Program-made: the position numbers and the translations under genes
Source: Tetracentron sinense
Taxonomy: Eukaryota; Streptophyta; Magnoliopsida; Trochodendrales; Trochodendraceae
NCBI GenBank assembly: GCA_015143295.1
Contig: CM026556.1
Span: 19,220,547 to 19,284,546, forward strand
Direction: 5' to 3'
Length of the DNA stretch: 64,000 nucleotides
Part shown: piece after piece, positions 45,198 through 55,635 of the stretch
Layout: each line of letters opens with the position of its first letter
How positions within the stretch are numbered: position 1 is the stretch's first letter
Notes under the pieces: generated by a model
The model's database searches: none
Told to the model about the DNA's origin: nothing
Seen by the model: the letters and a program-made list of their open reading frames with translations, nothing else

Positions 45198-47856
45198 ATG
45201 AGTGATTGGAAGGACATTCCAATGGAGCTTCTGCTTCGGATTGTTTCCCTTGTTGATGATCGGACGGTGATAATCGCCTCTGGAGTTTGTACTGGTTGGA
45301 GAGATGCTATTTGCTTAGGGCTTACCCGGCTTTCTCTGTCATGGTAATTTTTTTTTTCTCATCTTTTTATTTTTAATTGGTAAGTATGTACTTATATTAA
45401 TCAGAAAAATTGGGTATCATACAACTAGAGTTCGCAAGAGATTGAACTCGAGCAGAGAAATAGCAAACAAAAGAAACACAGATAGGAAATACTACAAGAG
45501 ATTCATAGAAACTGTAACTGCATTTCAATTTCTTTAGTAGATTACTCAACTTCTATTGATCAAGAATTATTAGAAATGAGGCTGTAAAATTCTTCATAAA
45601 CCTTTTATGGAGCTCGGATGAGATATAATATATGTAGATGAATGATATCATCTTCTACAGAACTTTATTATTTTCAGACTTACTGTAAACAAATGGAATG
45701 AAGCTCTGGATATGACGAAGAGAAGATAGGTTTTGGGACTAGATGGTATTCCAATTGAAGTTCTGAAATGGATTGCAGAAACTGGTCTGTCATGGCTTAC
45801 AAATTATAAATGTTAATATTGTTTTTAAGACTAGGAAAATGCTGGATGCATGGAGGAGAAGAATTGTGGCTATTGTCAACAAGAATAAAGGAGACATTGA
45901 CATTCGAAGTTCACCTGCACGCAAGGCATTAGACCTAGGTAGAGATGCAAATTTCATATAGACTACAGAACATTATTACGTTCATAGACTTACTGTAAAC
46001 AAAATGAATGAAGCTCTGGCTATGATGAAGAGAAGACCGGTTTTAGGGCTAGATGGTATTCTAATTGAAGTGCAGAAATGCATTGGAGAAACTGGTCTGT
46101 CATGGCTTGCAAAGTATAAATGTATAATTCTGTTTTGAAGACTAGGAAAATGCTGGATGCATGGAGGAGAAGCAATGTGGTTACTATTAGCAAATAACAA
46201 GAATAGAGGAGACATTTGAAGTTGTACCATACCAATTATTACATGTTAAACTTTTGAGGCATACTATTTACATCATGGAAGAGAGTGATGAAACAAAGAT
46301 TAAGAACTAGATTTTTCACACTACTCATGCAGGGGAGGTATGCCTTTGAGTCTAGATTGTTTCTGGAAAACTAATTCGGATTCATGCAGTGGAGGTCTAC
46401 TGTTGAGGCTATGTCTTACAAAAATAATTGATGGAGAAGTTTTGAGGTCCATAATCCATATTGTCTTTGTTGACTTAGAGAAAGAGAAATTCCTCGAGAA
46501 TTAATGTGTTGGATACAACGAAATAAAGAGTTCCAAGAAAATACATTGATATCATTATGGAAGTGTATGAAGGGGTGGTGTCGTTAACGACCATTACCAG
46601 ATAAGTGACTTTCCTGTCACAATAGGTATACATTAGGGATCAACTATGAGTACTAATCTTTTGACATGGTTATAGATAAACTAACAACTCATATTCAACT
46701 ATTCAAGGGGAAGTCTCTTTATATATGTTATTTGTAGATGACATGGCATTAATCAATAAGGCTAGAGAGAGGTCAAATATAAAATTAAATTGTGGAGGAA
46801 TACCGTTGCTAAATTTGTGGAGGAAAACAGTGGAATCTTAGGGTTATAAAATTTGTCGGACCAAGACACAATATATGGAATGCCACTTTTGTATGAAGTG
46901 GATAGAGTTGAGGTGATAATTGAAATTGATGACCCAAAGATTACTAGTTTTGGTATTTGGGCTCACTTATTCACAAGGATGGAGAGACTGTGAAGGATGT
47001 TCCACATTTAACTAGAGCTAGGTGGCTAAAGTGGGAATGTTCTTCTAGAGTGCTATGTGACTGACAAAGTTTTAAACTTTAATTTCGAGGGAAATTTCAC
47101 TCTTATAAATGGGAAACTTTGTAAAATTTCAGTTCAAACTTCGCAAATATCCAAAATTGGGGGAAATGAGGAAAAATGCTGAATATTTCATTGAAACTTC
47201 AAGAAATAAAAAATTAAACATAAATATAGTCTTAGGGATAAAGTATGCAAAATAAGAATGGAGGAATGGATGGAAGACGCACTTGTGCGGTATATTAAAA
47301 TCTGATACATGACAAGAACCATTACAACCAGTGTTTTAAAACCCGGAAACTTGACTTGTAACCATGTCGAGTCGACTCGAAAACTCGGTAAGGACTAGAC
47401 TGAGTCTTAACACCAAAACTCTAAATATGTAATATATTTTTAATATTTATTATATACGTAAAAGGTACTAATTACAATATTTAGTCAAAATTAATGAAAC
47501 ATTGTATCTAAATACAGATTGTCAATTCGTTGTTAACAAAAACAAATGTTGCCTAATTCCTTGCAGGTTATAGTAAGTAATTTGTAGATCATGCATAAGA
47601 TGCCACAACAGATCTGGAAAGAGGGTATTTGAACCTAAAAACAAAGAAAAGGGAGGCAGGGAGAGAGTGAGAGACAGAGGGCCTGAGAGTGGGAGGGAGA
47701 GAGGGGGAGAGAGTGAGAGAAAGAGAGAGAGCGTGAAAGAGGAGAGTTCTACATAGGGAAAAAGAGTAGGAGATAAGGGAGATGGATAGCAGTGAAGTGA
47801 AGAGGGGAGACCAGACCAGGAGATTGAGATTCAGAGAGAAACAAAGGAAGAGAAAG

Positions 47857-47904
<48 letters not shown>

Positions 47905-50733
47905 TGTTGCCTATTCCTCATGCTCTCCTCCTTTCTCGGTCGATTTCTAACCGAATTGAGCCCTATATTATGCTCTTCATTATATATAAATATGTGTAAA
48001 AGAAAAATATGCCCTTCAGAAGTAGCAATATTACATAAAAAAAAACAAAAGCATATATAACTCAGTCGTGTCAACTGAGTCGGTCTTTTCTAGTCGACTT
48101 GGTTGACTCGGCCGAGTTACTCACAAAACTTGTTCAAAATTGAGTTTCATACCGAGTCAACCCGAAACCTAATCAAGTCGAGTTTTAGAAAAATGATTAT
48201 AACCATTATCTTATAAAAATGGGAGTACATTGAATTGTTGATAGTCTGAAATATATGAAATATATAAGCCATAATTTGTTTTTAAATACTATGAGAATAG
48301 ATCATTAAGTTGAAGCACCTCAAAGAAATTGTTTTAAAATACTATGAGCATAATATTTTGAAGATGAAGAGGACTGAGAAAGCTGAGGGCTCTAATAGAA
48401 ATTCTTTGAGGGAGTGAAATGAAGTGAAAAGAGAGTTAAATAGATCAAACTAGAGAGCCCCTAAATTCTCAAAACTTTTAGCAGAAGTGTCGAAATGTCA
48501 AAACTTCGTTGCAATTATATATATGACGGGAGGTTTTTAAAATTAATGCGAGATATTGCACAGTTTTGAAATATATTATGCAAAATTTGCAATATATTGC
48601 TGATAAATTGCAGAAATATTGTAAATCTATTATTGCCTTGAGTCACATTTCGCCATCTTGCAATGTACCGAAATTTCAGCCTCAATATCAAAATTCGGAC
48701 GAATTTGAAAACACTGGTGACCTACACATTCCAATTAGAGTATTAGAGGATTTATAGACAACGATTAGTCAATTACTTTTATGGAGTAGAGAGTGTTGGT
48801 GACTAAGAGATGATGTATTCATAGAAATAGGGTAGCTGAGATGAAAATGTTGCAATGGATAAGAAAATAGTGCTTTTGAGAATTTGAAAGTATCTCAAAG
48901 AGGTTATAAAACAAGGGATGATGAGTGCTAGCCCCAGTCACACAATTCAATTTTTTTCCAAACTCTCATGGTGGGTGCAACACGTGGCATTGCTACCCCT
49001 TCAACAGACTTATAAAAAGAGTAAAAATTCAAATAGAAGATTGATGTTTTATACACGTTCTCAAGGTAACTAGGTAAAAGTAACAACACTTGTCGCTATC
49101 ACCGTGAGAGCTTGGAAATCTACGACTGAGGTTAGCATTTCTTAACAAGGGATAATTGATTTACATGGTTTGGACATGTTCAACGAAAAAGAGTGAGTTG
49201 GTGCAAGTTAAAGGCTCTACAAGCCATGGGGCGGCCAAAATATCGTGGATGAAGATTTTGAGGAAAAATTTGATAGAACATGCTTTGACCGAAGTTGTTT
49301 AGAAGAATGTAAGGGTAAAACAGTAATCATGTTGTTGTTTCTAAATCATTGAATTAGGGCACTGACGCACTAACGATGATGATATTTATGATCCTCTTTG
49401 TTTTATTATTATTATTTTATGTGTGTTATCAATCATTCTCTCTTTTGATTGTTCTTTCCACACCATCAATCACTATACTCTTTAATTGCAATCGAAGATG
49501 CTATAAATCATTATCAATCTTTATTGTTGTATTAACTCTACTTTTCCTTTATTCCAACAATTTTGTACGCCTTTGCTCTCCTTGTGTTCTCCAATTCTAT
49601 CCTTCAGGGGTGCATACTTCTTCTATAAGTGAGAAGCTTGCATGTGAACATAATCTAACAAAAAAGGAGAATGGAACAAGAAAGGGGATTTCAATTACAT
49701 GACTTCTGTCTCGCTTGCTTCCCTTGCTTATCACCCTATTACTCATCTTCAAATCTAGTGCAACTAGTGTAAACAACCTACAATAGTCAGTTGAAGTTTC
49801 AAGATCTATAAAGGCGACCAAATTACGTATTTCATTCACACGTTTATATATTATATTTGTTTTCCATTAATATCATAAATTACTGCAATGTTGGGACTTG
49901 ACATTTATTCAATGTTCAGAACATATGAGCCATCTCCTATAGTTACGTTGATCTCTCCACCTTTATCCAATGAGTTTGGAAATATCCATTAGAATTAGTG
50001 AAATGGTGGTATAAAATCCTTCTCATGTCATACGTTTATGAGCTGGTCATCTGCTGCAGAGTTTTCTTTTAGTATTATCTTTCCTTTTTTGTGCTCCCTT
50101 GGATGAGACTTCCTGCATTTCTGCTTGTTATGCACTGATGTGTGGTCTATTTTTACAGGTGCCAGAACAGCATGAACAACCTTGTGTTATCACTTTCTCC
50201 CAAATTCACAAAATTGCAGACTCTAGTATTACGCCAAAATATACCACAGCTTGAGGATTATGCCGTTGAGACTATTGCAAACTGTTGCCATGATCTACTG
50301 GACTTGGACCTCAGCAAGAGCCTCAAGCTTAGCGACCGCTCTTTGTATGCCTTAGCTCATGGCTGTCCTTACCTTACTAAACTTAACTTCAGTGGGTGTT
50401 CGGCCCTCAGTGATGCTTCCCTTGCATATCTGACTGGTTTTTGTAGAAACCTAAAAAATTTAAATCTTTGTGGATGTGTAAGAGCTGCATCTGACAGAGC
50501 CTTGCAGGTATGAAAGAGGGACAATTTTTTAGCTTCATTTGACTCCTTATACCTTGTACAGTTTTTCATTTCTCTTCAATTCCCTGTGCAGGCTATTGCA
50601 TATAACTGCAGTCAGTTGCAGTCTTTGAATCTGGGTTGGTGTGAGGATGTCAGTGATGCAGGAGTAATGAGTTTAGCATTTGGATGTCCAGATATCAGGG
50701 CCCTAGACTTGTGTGGCTGTGTACTTATAACAG
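45198..50733 (+). CDS. SKP2A/B-like F-box/LRR protein, 3' end not in the window
   Basis: Exons in the window: 45198-45343, 50159-50507 and 50592-50733, all with GT/AG and frame kept. Exon 1 encodes the F-box (SDWKDIPMELLLRIVSLVDD, then CTGWRDA). Exons 2 and 3 encode Leu-rich repeats of the Cys-containing type (LDLDLSKSLKLSD, LTKLNFSGCSALSD, LKNLNLCGC, LQSLNLGWCEDVSD, IRALDLCGC). The pattern matches Arabidopsis SKP2A/SKP2B, substrate receptors of SCF ubiquitin ligases in the nucleus that act on cell-cycle proteins; this match is from memory. About 212 of an expected 360 residues are seen. The donor at 50734 needs one more exon, not found up to 64000. Intron 1 is 4.8 kb and full of transposons. 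Confidence 0.88.
45662..46190. repeat. Tandem duplication within the LINE, 310-bp offset
   Basis: gacttactgtaaacaaa...gaatgaagctctgg...gatggtatt begins at 45678 and again at 45988, and both copies run through the tggatgcatggaggagaag segment (45847 and 46156). The copies differ at many positions, so the duplication is old. Confidence 0.8.
47329..48195. mobile_element. Non-autonomous hAT element with ACTCG motifs, nested
   Basis: 8-bp duplication attacaac / attataac (47321-47328, 48196-48203; one change). The left end CAGTGTTTTAAAACCC pairs imperfectly with the right end. Both subterminal regions carry many copies of ACTCG or CGAGT (for example gtcgagtcgactcgaaaact near 47367, and gactcggccgagttactc near 48104). 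The middle is a GA-rich tract. No transposase is present. Confidence 0.7.
47640..47901. repeat. GA-rich tract with (GA)n microsatellite
   Basis: gagagagag runs, ending in about 19 uninterrupted GA units at 47864-47901. The 161-residue Ser/Leu-rich minus-strand frame (47589-48074) is a by-product of this composition. Confidence 0.9.
49231..50158 (+). other. 3' part of intron 1 of the SKP2-like gene
   Basis: T-rich intron DNA ending in the acceptor ttttacag at 50158. No further gene or repeat is recognised. Confidence 0.6.
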
Positions 50734-51295
50734 GTAGTATTTGATACGAAAGTTCCTTGCACTGATCTTGTGGAAAAAATGATGTAGATTGAATTTAGGT
50801 TGCAACAATATAATTGTCTGCTCAAATTCTACTAAGACTTCACCCCATCTGCATGTGGTTCCTTACCAGTGCCAGAATTGATTCCTGTAAGGTTGTTTAG
50901 ATCTCTCTCGATATGTGCCTTGGTCAGCACCAAAGTCGATACTCTTATTAGCCCCGTTTGAATGAGTCAATTTATTCGAGGCTTTTTTGTTAAGTACTTT
51001 TAGGTAATTATAATTCTTATGAGTATTTTAGGAATTCCAATCTTGATATACCTCAGAAAACGTTTAATTTTTCTTACATCTCCTCCCCAGTCTCCAAAAT
51101 AAACTGCCTTGAGTACTAGAAGAAAAGCACCTATACCTAACAAGATTAAGCGAATACCCAAAATTGTGGTAATTTTATTTCTATCTTTCCATGCATAATT
51201 GAAGAATGGAAAAAATTCTTCAAATGTTTGAGGTTCAAGGAGTGCATGATAAATACAGCCAAAGCCCAATACTGCACAGGAAATTAAGCAAGGTA

Positions 51296-51474
51296 GTCTA
51301 GATACAAAGTATGAAAGGGTGTCTTTAACTTCCCAAAGTACTCCAAATACATAGCATGGAAATGTGTCTACCAGATACAAAGTATGAAAAGGTGTTTATA
51401 ACTTCCCAAATGAAGAACTCTAGATACATAGTATGGAAAGGTGTCTATAACTTCCCAAGTGATGTACTCTAGAT
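51296..51474. repeat. Tandem repeats within the psbC fragment
   Basis: About four imperfect copies of agatacatagtatggaaagg / tgtctataacttcccaa (starting near 51303, 51347, 51372 and 51421; a further one at 51938 after the hAT). They translate as repeats of one CP43 segment (IDTFPYYVS), so they arose after transfer to the nucleus. Confidence 0.75.
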
Positions 51475-51931
51475 CATAGTTCAAAAACTCGGAAACTCGT
51501 CTCGACTCGAAAGTTAGCGGAGTCAAGTAACTCAGAAAACTCGAAAAAAAATTGACTCGGTCCAACTCGGAATATATATGTAATAACTTGAAAAACCTGA
51601 GTTAAAAAACTCAAAGTATGTTGATTTTATGGCCTAAAACCTAAAAACTAGGTTTAACAGAACTCATAGTAGGTTGTCTTTGTAGACCCAACAAATATGA
51701 TGCAAAAATAGTGTACCGTTCGAGTTTAGGCTTAAAATAATGATAAAAATACTCTTGTATGATTCGACCTAGTCTGGCGATTCGAAAAATTTGGCTCAAC
51801 TAGACCGAGTCACCCAAGTAACTTGGAAAATAGTGTCTCACTTGAGTTTTGAGGCGACTCGACTCGAAATTCAGTCGAGTCGAGTAACTCGGCCGAGTTA
51901 CTCGGGTGACTCGCCGAGTTTTCGAACTATG
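51475..51931. mobile_element. hAT MITE with ACTCG motifs, 457 bp
   Basis: Perfect 8-bp duplication ctctagat (51467-51474, 51932-51939). Terminal inverted repeats CATAGTTCAAAAACTCGG and the inverse of CCGAGTTTTCGAACTATG match at 17 of 18 positions. Both ends are rich in ACTCG/CGAGT pentamers. No coding capacity. It interrupts the psbC fragment. Confidence 0.9.
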
Positions 51932-52339
51932 CTCTAGATACATAGTATGGAAAGGCATCTAAAACTTCCCCACCGGGACCTATTCCCCAACCTAGAGTAG
52001 CTAGATGGGGAAGTACAATCAATCATTGTTTATGCATGAGCTTATCTTGTATGAAATTTGCCACTTCAAATAGGTTCATTGCTTTGGCCCATAGTATGAT
52101 TAATTTAGCATGGGCTACATGAGCCCTAAGCAGTTTACAGGAAAAATTGATAAGTTGAGCATTCCTGACCCACCAAGCAAAACTGGTGGTTTCTTGGTCA
52201 ATAGCATGTGGCGTAAGCTATCATGTGACTTTGATGCTTCAAAAGTCGTAGTTACACCATTAGAAATGGTCAAAAAGTAATATATCTCAAAAGGAATAAT
52301 ATGGGCACATTACATGAATTATAAGTTTCATACCACAGA

Positions 52340-52611
52340 GTTACGATGTGACTCGCAATATTAGTTTTAGTAGAAAACTAGAAATAGTAAACTAGGGTTT
52401 GTGGAAGAGAGAAAGAGGAGAAGAGGAAGAAGGGGAATAGGGTATGAAAATTTTTATGTCTCCATCCCTTTAGTTATTCTTTTATATTATTAATAGAATT
52501 GAAGGACATAAGTGCTCTTAGTTACATAAAAGACAATAGACACTAAAACATAATAAAGTAACTAGGTAATAAAAAGCTATAATTAGCTTATTTAGATGAT
52601 CCATTACAACG
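52340..52611 (-). repeat. Probable 3' LTR of copia element C
   Basis: Follows the RNase H frame end (LYAPLEGE near 52625). The minus strand starts near GTTGTAATGGATC and ends in a CT-rich segment with AACCCTAG. The TG and CA ends are mutated, so the borders are approximate. Confidence 0.5.
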
Positions 52612-52689
52612 CTCTCCCTCAAGCGGGGCATAAAGGTCCAGCATGCCAAGCTTGCTAATAAGCCCATGATTACGTGATGAAATAACTGC

Positions 52690-53429
52690 CTTCGCAAGAA
52701 CATCTGCTTACTGATCTTCTATTCTTACAAAGACAAGACTAATTATTTTCGAAGCTATCTTCTCTCTTATGAAATGTCTATCAACCTCAATATGTTTGGT
52801 CCTATCATGTTGCACTTGGTTATGTGCAATGCTAATAGCATCTCTATTATCACAATAGATTCTGATTCTGAACATTCAACCGAGGATGTAAAGCCATATA
52901 AACTTCTTCTTGGAGTTCTCAATGAAGAAAAACGTTTTTCATATCCAATCTCTTAGCGACCAATCTTGCTTTGTATCTGTCAGTAGTACCATCAACCTTG
53001 TATTTTACGGTATAAACCCACTTGCATCCAATTAGCTTCTTGGCCTTACGAGCATCAACAAGTTTCCATGTATTATTTTTTGTTAGTGCCTTCATTTCCT
53101 CATACATTGCTTCCTTCACTTAGGGTGCTGCAATGCATCTGTGACTCTAGATGGAATAGATATTGAAGGAAAAGATGAACAAAACCACAAATAGATGAAG
53201 AACAAGATTCATAATAAATGAAGTTAGAGATGTACAAGTGAGTTTCCCTTAGCTAAGACATGAGAGCATCAAGATCAGTAGTGTTGGGTAAAGATGAAGA
53301 ATTACCTAGACTGAGAGCAACCAAAGAAGTAGGAGATTGGTTTAGGTCCACAGAGGTATGCTGAGAGTGTTGTTCAATTGATCGAAGCTTCACCTTGGAA
53401 TGTCTAGTATATTTGTTCAGCTCATTCTA
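52690..53429 (-). pseudogene. RT N-terminus fused to RNase H C-terminus, element C
   Basis: EAMYEEMKALTKNNTWKLV and GCKWVYTVKYKVDGTTDRYK (53119-52990) are the start of copia reverse transcriptase. After FLHGELQEEVYM (near 52905) the sequence jumps to [11 protein letters not shown] and [10 protein letters not shown] (52860-52750) of RNase H. The catalytic YVDD region is deleted. The hinge region before RT (53429-53120) is degenerate. Confidence 0.85.
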
Positions 53430-54301
53430 TACTGCGCCCCAAAATCTCATCTAGGCTAAAATAGAATTTTGGCCCATGACACTGCTTATCTTGAAACTCA
53501 TCTTAAAGACATATAAGGCATACTTAAATGAGAACTCAAAAATTTCTTCAATTAATATGTCATCAATCCCTTATCATTACATAAATTGTGACGCCCCAAA
53601 TCCGCGCCTAAGGAATCAAGTTCCGAGACGCGTGTCCGTTCGTCATAACCACGCATGCGGAAGACTTTACCCACGAAAATGCGGGAATTTTGAACTTTTC
53701 TTATGAGCTTACATAAGCAATAACAATTGGTCATCACAATAACCCATCATAAGCAAATGCGGCTATAGTAGTCCTTACTTTGGCGCCGCAACTGCGCCGG
53801 AAAACTCTCCAGACTCTATCAAGCGTAGCTTCTTGCCAATCTACAATCGCTCCAGAATCTGAAGACATAAGATGAAGGAGTGAGCTATAAAGCCCAGCAA
53901 AATCCACAGCTCATCTAAACTATTTTCCACATATTAACATTCATCAATAATGATATATTAGTACAGTACAATTCTCATATTTATAATAATATCGTAATTC
54001 GTGACTCGAGGTCACTCAGAGCTATCTCACCCTATTCGAGGTTCCCAACCTCCAAGTTGTCAAATTCATCAAGTCATTGTCCATGACACCAGGTTATCGT
54101 TTCAGATAACCGCTCACGCTTTATCCTTGAGTCCACAGACTCGATCGACTGGGCCTTCGCCCGTGTACAACCTCTATCCATGAGTCCACAGACTCAATTA
54201 TCAACCAATCGGGACTTCTCCCGATTATAACCAATCATTGAGTATGTCAACCCAATTAATCCTTAAATCATCATATTCTACACATAACCCGGGTCTTCAC
54301 C

Positions 54302-54925
54302 CGATAACTGCCAGGAACAATACTTCTGACATATCACACTCTGTCAGGAACAACACCTCTGACATATCACACTCTGTCAGGAATCACACCTCTGACACTT
54401 TATATTTTTCCCCTATGGGAACACCGACACACACACAACCACATTTGTCAGGAAACACATCTGATCGCCAGGATACATATCTGATCGCCAGGATACACAT
54501 CTGATCAGCCAGGATACACATCTGATAGCCAGGAAACCCATCCAACTTGTCAGGAAAATGAAACTCATCTGACAAGCCAGGGACGTACCTCTGACTAACA
54601 GGAAACACCTGACCACCAGGAAACACCTGTCTATCAGGTACACATCTGACATATCACTCTGTCAGGCATAACACCTCTGACATGATACCCTTGTCAGGAA
54701 ACACATCTGATTACCAGGAACACATCTGACCTGCCAGGAATAACACATCTGACATGCCAGGAACACCCATCTAATAACCAGGAAACACATCTGACATCAA
54801 ATCCTGTCAGGCACAACACATCTGACATCAAATCCTGTCAGACAAAACACATCTGACATCAAATCCTGTCAGGCAAAACACATCTGACATTAACCTCTGT
54901 CAGGCACAACACCTCTGACAGCTAC
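54302..54925. repeat. Tandem array of caggaaacacatctgac-type units
   Basis: About 25 degenerate units of 17-30 bp combining caggaa(c)acac(c)atctga with catatcac / catcaaatcctgt spacers. The array is missing or replaced by aggaaccccga words in solo LTR 1, which explains most of the length difference between the two LTRs. Confidence 0.85.
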
Positions 54926-55371
54926 CATCATATATCATCACAGCCTCTGTTGGGTGCATACCTGCCGACACAGGTCAATGCCCCCTCAAAGTAACATCAT
55001 TGAGTTCGTAAACTCAATACATCCCTGGGTCCATAGACCCCAATCCAACCTTGAGCCCATGGCCCAATGCCGTCTTAACTCTCCCGACTATCGGTCACGG
55101 AGGAACCCGGGCTCATAATAGATACCGCCTCTCCGAACCTAGCCAAAGAGGGACAACAGACAGCAGTTCACGTAGATTAGGTTCTCTAACCATAGGAAAT
55201 ACCCAATTATTCAAGCCTTGCTTGAATAATTGAACCAGTTGGGCCTCACGCCCGTGGACCAAGTCCGATGGTATACCGTTCCGGTGTGGAACATTACCCG
55301 GCCGATGGACCATTCCATCACCTTACCATGTCCCAACAACAGCACATCATACACAAAGGTTGTCCCGAGGT

Positions 55372-55635
55372 GGGACTTTTATCAGGCCAATGGACCCTAC
55401 TAATGCCTTTAAAACATCACATCATATCAGATTCGTTCCGATAGGGAACTTAACCAGGCCAATGGACCTACCATTGCCTTTAAAACATCACATCATATCA
55501 GATTCGTTCCGATAGGGAACTTAACCAGGCCAATGGACCTACCATTGCCTTAAAACAAACATCACATCATACAAGAGTAGTTCCGATAAGGAACTTAAGC
55601 AGGTCAATGGACCCTACCATTGCCTTACAATGTCA
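55372..55635. repeat. Tandem array of a 70-bp unit, about four copies
   Basis: Each unit contains aggccaatggaccctaccat, then tgcctttaaaacatcacatc, then gttccgatagggaact. The two middle copies are almost identical, so their duplication is recent. Confidence 0.85.

Larger units (their letters stand above)
47065..48716. mobile_element. Outer hAT-like element in the LINE, carrying a second hAT
   Basis: Ends CAAAGTTTTAAACTTTAATT and the inverse of AATTTGAAAACACTG are similar inverted repeats (CAGTGTTTTCAAATT). Flanks gtgactga (47057-47064) and gtgaccta (48717-48724) fit an 8-bp duplication with two changes. The LINE frame resumes on the far side (cell of residues CD...L...PIRV), which supports the boundaries. 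The interior is AT-rich with gaaatttc words. Confidence 0.55.
45660..49230 (+). pseudogene. LINE-type reverse transcriptase remnant in intron 1
   Basis: Scattered plus-strand pieces of a plant non-LTR reverse transcriptase: GLDGIPIEVLK and ETGLSW (45735-45795 and again 46050-46105), KTRKMLDAWRR, HTMKLWERVM-like near 46280, FADDMALI near 46735 (the catalytic Asp pair), GYKICRTKTQYMECHF near 46850, CLRDDVFIEIGVAEMKMLQW near 48790-48860 and WFGHVQRKR near 49170. The order is right for the family. It is full of stops, holds a tandem duplication, and is split at 47064/48717 by a hAT-like element. Not functional. Confidence 0.8.
51070..52215 (-). pseudogene. psbC: Nuclear copy of chloroplast psbC (CP43 of photosystem II), degenerate
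   Basis: On the minus strand the sequence follows CP43 in order: [10 protein letters not shown] near 52205, [12 protein letters not shown] near 52115, MNLFEVANF near 52070, [17 protein letters not shown] near 51985, [20 protein letters not shown] near 51270, [15 protein letters not shown] near 51190, [10 protein letters not shown] near 51120, and GGDVRKI near 51080, where homology ends. It lacks about nine residues (the VYDTWAPG region), has tandem copies of the IDTFPYYVS segment (51296-51474), and is split by a hAT MITE. CP43 is a core antenna protein; this nuclear fragment cannot function. It lies in intron 3 of the SKP2-like gene, in opposite orientation. Confidence 0.9.

Noticed and set aside
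47589-48074. 161-residue minus-strand open frame, Ser/Leu-rich
   Set aside because: It lies over a GA/CT-rich tract and microsatellite inside a hAT element. The protein is composition only, with no domain.
54238-54652. Frames across the caggaaacacatctgac array
   Set aside because: A tandem array with a period not far from a multiple of three gives open frames by chance; it is inside a solo LTR.
54302-54925. CRISPR-like look of short repeats with spacers
   Set aside because: Repeats are degenerate, spacers are themselves repeated, and the DNA is plant nuclear LTR sequence.
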